Notes under the pieces: generated by a model
What the model was told of the DNA's origin: nothing
The model's input: the letters and a program-made list of their open reading frames with translations, nothing else
The model's database searches: none
Shown: piece after piece, positions 4,996-9,441 of the stretch
How positions within the stretch are numbered: position 1 is the stretch's first letter
How the letters are laid out: the number at the start of each line of letters is the position of its first letter
Position numbers and translations under genes: made by a program
Source of the DNA: an uncultured Desulfovibrionaceae bacterium
GTDB lineage: Bacteria; Desulfobacterota; Desulfovibrionia; Desulfovibrionales; Desulfovibrionaceae
Assembly (NCBI GenBank): GCA_947074125.1
Contig: CAMTOM010000032.1
Location: 1-9,441 of the forward strand
Length of the DNA stretch: 9,441 nucleotides
Reading direction: 5' to 3'

Positions 4996-6417
4996 ATGAG
5001 CGCGGAAATTCTTGAAGAGCGACGTTTGTCCATTCAGCGTAAAGGCGGCGGTTGTGGCGGCGATGGTATGCGGTGCGATGCGGCGAGTGTGGCTGGTGCT
5101 GTGAGTCAGCGGGCGTGTGTGTACTGTGGAGCGCGTGTGGTGCTTAATCCCATCACGGATGCCTTTCATATTGTGCATGGCCCTATTGGCTGTGCCAGCT
5201 ATACATGGGATATTCGTGGCAGTCTGACCAGTGGTTCAGAGCTGTTCCGTAACAGCTTTTCAACGGACTTGCAGGAAAAGGATATTGTATTCGGTGGCGC
5301 GGTAAAATTAACGGCAGCCATTGATGAAGTCATGCAGCAGTACGCGCCAAAGCTGATTTTTGTTTACGCGACGTGCATTGTGGGCGTTATTGGTGATGAT
5401 GTGGAGGCTGTATGTCGGGATGCTGAAAAAAAATATGGCATTCGCGTGATTGCGGTGAAAGCACCAGGCTTTTCGGGAACAAAGTCCACAGGCTATCGCA
5501 TGGCGTGCAATGCTCTGATGCAGTTACTCACACCACATGCGGATCAGCCCAAAGCTGTCGGGGTCAATATCCTTGGTGATTACAATCTGGCAGGGGAAAT
5601 GTGGATTATTAAGAATTATCTGCGCGATATGGGCATTCCTGTGGTTGCGACATTTACCGGAGACGCATCCTACGACACTCTTATCAAAGCCCCCACTGCG
5701 CAATTGAATATTGTACAGTGCGCTGGTTCTATGATGTACTTGGCGCACCGCATGGAAGATGCATTTGGTATCCCCTGGATGAAGGCAAGTTTTTTTGGCG
5801 TGGAAGATACCTCTACAGCACTGCGTCAGGTTGCCGAGCACCTTCACGACAGTCAGGCCAAAGAGCGTGCTGAAGCCATTATTGCGAAGCGTGCACCTGT
5901 AGCTGAAGAATTTTTGCAGCGCTACAAAGCTCATTTTATCGGGAAAAAAGCCGCCATTTTTGTAGGGGGCGGTTTTAAGGCGATCTCTCTTATCCGGCAG
6001 TTTAATGAAATGGGCATTGAAACCGTGGTTGTGGGAACACAGACGGGCAAGGAAGAAGACTACGAAATTATTTCCAGTCTGGTGAATCCAGGCACGATTA
6101 TTCTGGACGATGCCAATCCGGCAGAGCTGGAAACGTTCATGAAAGAGAAGGGCGCGGATATTCTTGTGGGTGGCGTCAAGGAACGTCCTTTGGCCTACAA
6201 GCTGGGTATTGCCTTTTGTGATCACAATCATGAGCGCAAACATGCTCTTGGTGGCTTTGAGGGCGTGGAAAATTTTACTCGTGAAGTCAATCTTTCTCTC
6301 AACAGTCCTGTCTGGCAGCAGGTGCGTACGGGCGCATCGTATCATTTGAGGGCGCAGGCGCCGGCAAAACAGGTACCGCGCCTGCTGGGCCACAGAAGTA
6401 AACGTGTAGGCGCGTAG
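4996..6417 (+). CDS. nifE: FeMo-cofactor scaffold subunit NifE
   Basis: NifE is the alpha subunit of the NifEN scaffold, a NifD paralogue on which NifB-co is matured into FeMo-co with molybdenum and homocitrate before transfer to NifDK. The 473 residues carry the expected cluster cysteines at 41 (ACVYCG), 66 (GPIGCASY) and 127 (YATCIVGVIGDD), equivalent to Azotobacter NifE Cys37, Cys62 and Cys124. Cys242 (NIVQCAGSM) is equivalent to the precursor-site Cys250. TWDIRGS at 70-76 is typical of NifE. The N-terminus adds a glycine/cysteine stretch (GGGCGGDGMRC, 17-27) and a second cysteine in CVYC (41-44). The frame is open from GTG 4960, inside the hairpin, but AGGAGG at 4983-4988 selects ATG 4996. 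Confidence 0.96.
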   Translation: MSAEILEERRLSIQRKGGGCGGDGMRCDAASVAGAVSQRACVYCGARVVLNPITDAFHIVHGPIGCASYTWDIRGSLTSGSELFRNSFSTDLQEKDIVFGGAVKLTAAIDEVMQQYAPKLIFVYATCIVGVIGDDVEAVCRDAEKKYGIRVIAVKAPGFSGTKSTGYRMACNALMQLLTPHADQPKAVGVNILGDYNLAGEMWIIKNYLRDMGIPVVATFTGDASYDTLIKAPTAQLNIVQCAGSMMYLAHRMEDAFGIPWMKASFFGVEDTSTALRQVAEHLHDSQAKERAEAIIAKRAPVAEEFLQRYKAHFIGKKAAIFVGGGFKAISLIRQFNEMGIETVVVGTQTGKEEDYEIISSLVNPGTIILDDANPAELETFMKEKGADILVGGVKERPLAYKLGIAFCDHNHERKHALGGFEGVENFTREVNLSLNSPVWQQVRTGASYHLRAQAPAKQVPRLLGHRSKRVGA

Positions 6418-6465
6418 GTATTTTGAGCAGGAAATGGGTTGTTGGGAAGCAATAAGGAGATAGTG

Positions 6466-9156
6466 ATGGGTGCCAATCTGGTCAATCTGAATGCCAATCC
6501 GTGCAAGATGTGTATGCCCATGGGCGCAGTCAGTGCATTCTATGGCATTGGTATGAGCATGAGTATATTACATGGTTCACAGGGGTGCAGTACGTATATC
6601 CGCCGTCATATGGCGACACATTACAATGAGCCTGTGGATATTGCCTCTGCTTCTCTGACTGAAGAAGGTACGGTCTTTGGCGGGGCAAAAAATCTCATGA
6701 AAGGACTGGAAAACCTGCTCTCGCTCTATCATCCCAAAGTGATTGGTATTGCCACGACATGCCTTGCTGAGACTATTGGCGAGGATATTGACGGCATCAT
6801 CAGGGACTTTCAGGAAAAGCATCCTGACGTGACCGCAACATTCATTCCTGTGTCTTCCCCTGGTTATGGTGGTTCACAGTATGAAGGATTTTTTCGCGCA
6901 CTGCACGCCATTGTGCGTTATGTCCCCATGGACACGCAGTCGCATGAGATGATCAATGTGATTACGGGGCATCTGTCTGCGGCTGATACCCGTGCTCTCA
7001 AGAGCCTGCTGGATGCGAGCGGACTTGATTATGTCCTGCTGCCGGATCTCTCTCAAAATCTGGACGGCATTCATTCAGAAAACTACAAGCGCCTGCCACA
7101 GCATGGAACGCCGCTTGAGCGTATCAGCCGTATGGCAGGGGCACGCATGACCCTTGAACTGGCGCCGCTCTGTCCTGAAGAATACTCACCAGGTGCGTAC
7201 CTGCGTGATACGTACGGTGTGCCCTTATTGCGCCTCAATCTTCCCGTGGGGCTGGAAGATACGGATATGTTTATTGCGACTCTGGAAAGCCTCGGTGCTA
7301 TCATTCCGGCCAGTGTGTTTGAGGAGCGTGGACGCCATGTGGATGCCATGATTGATGCGCATAAATATAATGCCCAGTGCCGTGCCGCGATTTTTGGTGA
7401 GCCGGACATCACTCTTGGGCTGACACGTGCCTGTTGCGAAAATGGTGTTGTGCCTGTGGTTGTGGCGACAGGGAGCCGTTGTCCTGCCCTGAAAGAATCT
7501 CTTGGTGTGACTGTGGCGCAGGCTGCGGAAGTGCAGTTTTGTGATGGCTTTGACATTCTTGATTTTGCAGATTTTACCGCCATTGAAAATGCCCTGCTTG
7601 CGCGTGGCGCCAATCTGATGATTGGCAACTCAGACGGACGCCGTATTGAAGAGCATCATCATGTTCCTTTGCTGCGTTACGGATTCCCCATTCACGACAG
7701 GGTAGGAGGGCAGCGTACCCGTGTTCTTCTGTATGATGGCTCTCTTTCCCTTATGGAGTCCACGGCAAATGCCATGTTGCAAAAGACAGAAGAGACATTT
7801 CGCGAAGAGCTGCACGGCAAATACTACTTTCTGACAGAAGAAGCAGGCAAGGCATCTTCTCATGGATTGGAAAAGGCTGCGTCTGTGGTCTCTGGAGGGA
7901 CTATGCCGGAAGAAACATCTGTGCCTTTGAGTGCGGCTGAGCGTACCAGGACGCATCCCTGCTTCAGTTGCGGTGCGTGTGCGACATCGGCGCGCTTGCA
8001 TCTGCCTGTGGCGCCTGAGTGCAATCTGAGCTGTAATTATTGTGTGCGCAAGTATAGCTGCCCCAATGAAAGCAGACCAGGTGTCACGACGGCGGTCTTG
8101 AATCCCGAACAAGCTCTTGAACGCTTTTTGGCGGTACGGCAGGATATGCCCAATCTGACGGTAGTCGGTATTGCCGGCCCTGGTGATTCTCTTGCCAATG
8201 CGGAAATGACATTCCGTACTCTGGAGCGCATTCGTCAGGAAGACGACAACATCACATTCTGTATGTCTACCAATGGTCTGGCCTTGCCGGAATACGTGGC
8301 GGACATGAAAAGGGTGGGCGTCAGCCATGCGACGGTCACGATCAATGCGGTAGATCCTGTGATCGGGAGTCAGATATATCGCTATGCTGACTATCGCGGG
8401 CACCGTTATCATGGAGAAACCGCTGCGGCGCTGTTGCTTGCCAATCAGCTTGCGGGACTGCGCGCCCTGACGCAGGCAGGCATCATCTGTAAGGTGAATA
8501 CTGTCCTGCTCAAAGGCATCAATGAGGAACATATTCCCACAGTGGTTGCGACAGTGCGCGACCTTGGGGCAGAAATGACCAATATCATGCAGCTTATTCC
8601 TGTTAAGGGAAGTGCCTTTGAGCACATGCCTCTTGTCAGTAACAAGGAACTGACAGATATGCGCAAGCGCTGTGAGCCGACACTCAAGCAAATGTATCAC
8701 TGTCATCAGTGCCGTGCGGATGCTGTGGGGCTTTTGAATGATGACCGCTCCATTGAATATCGTTTGCCTGAGATAACTCCCATTGCTGCGCAGGAAAAAA
8801 GCGCACCGATAGCGCGTCGGATACGCATTGCGGTTGCCTCAAAAACCGGTGTGACCGTCGACCAGCATTTTGGACAGGCAGACCAGTTCTATATTTATGA
8901 AAGTAATGGGCATGACGCGAGTTTTGTGGAGACGCGCAGTGTCTCGCGTTACTGCAAGGGAATGGATGATTGCGGTTCCAAAAGCGGACGCATGGAAGGC
9001 ATTCTCTGTGCTGTGGAAGATTGCGCGGGCGTACTGGCTCTGCGTATTGGCGACAGCCCCCTGCACAAATTGCAAAAGAAAGGCATTCGCGTGTTCACAC
9101 AGTACGAGCGTGTGGAAAAAGCTGTGAACGATGCGGCAAAGGCGCTTTGTGGCTAG
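6466..9156 (+). CDS. nifN-B: NifN-NifB fusion with C-terminal NifX-like domain (FeMo-co assembly)
   Basis: This 896-residue fusion has three parts. Residues 1 to about 430 are NifN, the beta-type scaffold subunit that pairs with NifE; Cys41 (HGSQGC) is the probable cluster ligand and ATTCLAETIGED is at 96-107. A linker of about 65 residues follows. Residues about 497-775 are NifB, the radical-SAM enzyme that makes the 8Fe-9S-C core. It has CX3CX2C at Cys519/523/526, NESRPGV (534-540), GIAGPGD (568-574), Cys599 in CMSTNGL, and Cys746/749 in HCHQCRADAVG. Residues about 784-893 form a NifX/NafY-like cofactor-binding domain (VDQHFGQADQFYIY, RYCKG, LALRIG). NifN-B fusions are known from Clostridium pasteurianum. 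The usual K-cluster histidine appears to be Cys505. AAGGAG at 6454-6459 selects ATG 6466 over upstream in-frame TTG 6439. Confidence 0.95.
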   Translation: MGANLVNLNANPCKMCMPMGAVSAFYGIGMSMSILHGSQGCSTYIRRHMATHYNEPVDIASASLTEEGTVFGGAKNLMKGLENLLSLYHPKVIGIATTCLAETIGEDIDGIIRDFQEKHPDVTATFIPVSSPGYGGSQYEGFFRALHAIVRYVPMDTQSHEMINVITGHLSAADTRALKSLLDASGLDYVLLPDLSQNLDGIHSENYKRLPQHGTPLERISRMAGARMTLELAPLCPEEYSPGAYLRDTYGVPLLRLNLPVGLEDTDMFIATLESLGAIIPASVFEERGRHVDAMIDAHKYNAQCRAAIFGEPDITLGLTRACCENGVVPVVVATGSRCPALKESLGVTVAQAAEVQFCDGFDILDFADFTAIENALLARGANLMIGNSDGRRIEEHHHVPLLRYGFPIHDRVGGQRTRVLLYDGSLSLMESTANAMLQKTEETFREELHGKYYFLTEEAGKASSHGLEKAASVVSGGTMPEETSVPLSAAERTRTHPCFSCGACATSARLHLPVAPECNLSCNYCVRKYSCPNESRPGVTTAVLNPEQALERFLAVRQDMPNLTVVGIAGPGDSLANAEMTFRTLERIRQEDDNITFCMSTNGLALPEYVADMKRVGVSHATVTINAVDPVIGSQIYRYADYRGHRYHGETAAALLLANQLAGLRALTQAGIICKVNTVLLKGINEEHIPTVVATVRDLGAEMTNIMQLIPVKGSAFEHMPLVSNKELTDMRKRCEPTLKQMYHCHQCRADAVGLLNDDRSIEYRLPEITPIAAQEKSAPIARRIRIAVASKTGVTVDQHFGQADQFYIYESNGHDASFVETRSVSRYCKGMDDCGSKSGRMEGILCAVEDCAGVLALRIGDSPLHKLQKKGIRVFTQYERVEKAVNDAAKALCG

Positions 9157-9202
9157 TGTGCTCCTGTGAAGTGTATTATGAGAGGGTTATTGTTGTGATG
9201 TG

Positions 9203-9242
9203 TGGCAGGGGTTTTCAATCTCCCCTGCCATATCATTTCTTT
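9203..9242 (+). terminator. Probable nif operon terminator
   Basis: A perfect 9-bp stem pairs TGGCAGGGG (9203-9211) with CCCCTGCCA (9222-9230) across a 10-base loop, and three weaker pairs (two of them G-U) can extend it. The tail TATCATTTCTTT is only moderately T-rich. It lies 47 bases after the nifN-B stop and before the next start, the expected place to end the transcript. The weak tail means termination may be incomplete. Confidence 0.65.
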
Positions 9243-9278
9243 GTGTCAAAAAGTAGGGATTTTCTTTTGTGAGTGGGT

Positions 9279-9441
9279 ATGGAAACCAAAATGCCGCAAT
9301 TTGTCGATACGAGTATTTCCTTGCTGCATCAGCGTATGCAGTCGGGATTTACTGCAAGCAAGCATGAATATGCTGCGTTTTTGGCATGGTCCTGGTCTGG
9401 TTTGGTACTGCTGCTTGCGTTTGGTTTTTTTGTTGATTTTT
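9279..9441 (+). CDS. Unrecognised protein, N-terminus only, one predicted membrane segment
   Basis: The frame opens with ATG at 9279 and runs to the window edge without a stop, giving at least 54 residues. The first 32 or so are polar (METKMPQFVDTSISLLHQ...). They are followed by an aromatic and leucine-rich stretch, about residues 34-51 (FLAWSWSGLVLLLAFGFF), that looks like a membrane helix or uncleaved signal anchor. No family is recognised. The ribosome binding site is weak (GTGAGTGGG just before the ATG), and ATG 9291 is an alternative start. It lies beyond a probable terminator, so it need not belong to the nif operon. Confidence 0.45.
   Translation, partial: METKMPQFVDTSISLLHQRMQSGFTASKHEYAAFLAWSWSGLVLLLAFGFFVDF

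Noticed and set aside
5524..6393. 289-codon antisense frame opposite nifE
   Set aside because: Shadow of nifE for the same reasons.
7630..8706. 358-codon antisense frame opposite nifN-B
   Set aside because: Antisense shadow of an unmistakable NifB coding region; the His/Arg-rich translation has no recognisable domains.
1..9441. CRISPR array, tRNA, rRNA, insertion sequence or prophage elements
   Set aside because: No regularly spaced repeats, cloverleaf, rRNA-like segments, transposase or integrase coding was seen; the window is almost wholly nif coding sequence.

Overview
The window carries a nearly complete molybdenum-nitrogenase operon, read left to right on the + strand: nifH, nifI1, nifI2, nifD, nifK, nifE and a large nifN-nifB fusion. 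The genes are tightly spaced (gaps of 26, 9, 11, 2, 59 and 48 bases), and nearly every start has a clear ribosome binding site. The gene order, the two PII-like nifI genes between nifH and nifD, the NifD with an internal insertion of about 50 residues, the short-N-terminus NifK and the NifN-B fusion all point to the anaerobic (Clostridium/methanogen/sulfate-reducer, 'group II/III') lineage of nitrogenase. A sigma-54 type promoter and moderate base composition fit a Desulfovibrio-like sulfate reducer best. That is an inference: an anaerobic Firmicute cannot be excluded from sequence alone.

Region by region: 1-123 is G/T-rich flank without a convincing gene. 124-149 looks like an intrinsic terminator of something upstream. 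150-406 is a regulatory region holding two copies of a TTGT-N8-ACAA element exactly 110 bases apart, a separate 16-bp dyad (ATTGAA-N4-TTCAAT), a possible IHF site and a well-spaced -24/-12 (sigma-54) promoter at 340-355. 407-4936 encodes the Fe protein, its two regulators and the MoFe protein subunits. A perfect 14-bp inverted repeat sits between nifK and nifE, directly before the nifE ribosome binding site. 4996-9156 encodes the cofactor-assembly proteins NifE and NifN-NifB-NifX-like. 9203-9242 is a probable operon terminator, and 9279 onward is the start of an unrecognised, apparently membrane-anchored protein cut by the window edge.

How the parts work together: the radical-SAM domain of NifN-B builds the 8Fe-9S-carbide precursor (NifB-co). 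The NifE/NifN scaffold matures it to FeMo-co, which is inserted into NifDK. NifH delivers electrons to NifDK and also acts in P-cluster and FeMo-co maturation. NifI1/NifI2 are expected to switch NifDK activity off when fixed nitrogen is plentiful. No nifA, nifV, nifS/U, draT/draG, ferredoxin or molybdate transporter gene is present here.

The system is well known. The points most worth a second look are a His-to-Cys change at the position of the nitrogen ligand of the NifB K-cluster, the three-domain NifN-NifB-NifX fusion, the intergenic hairpin that splits structural from assembly genes, and the duplicated upstream element.
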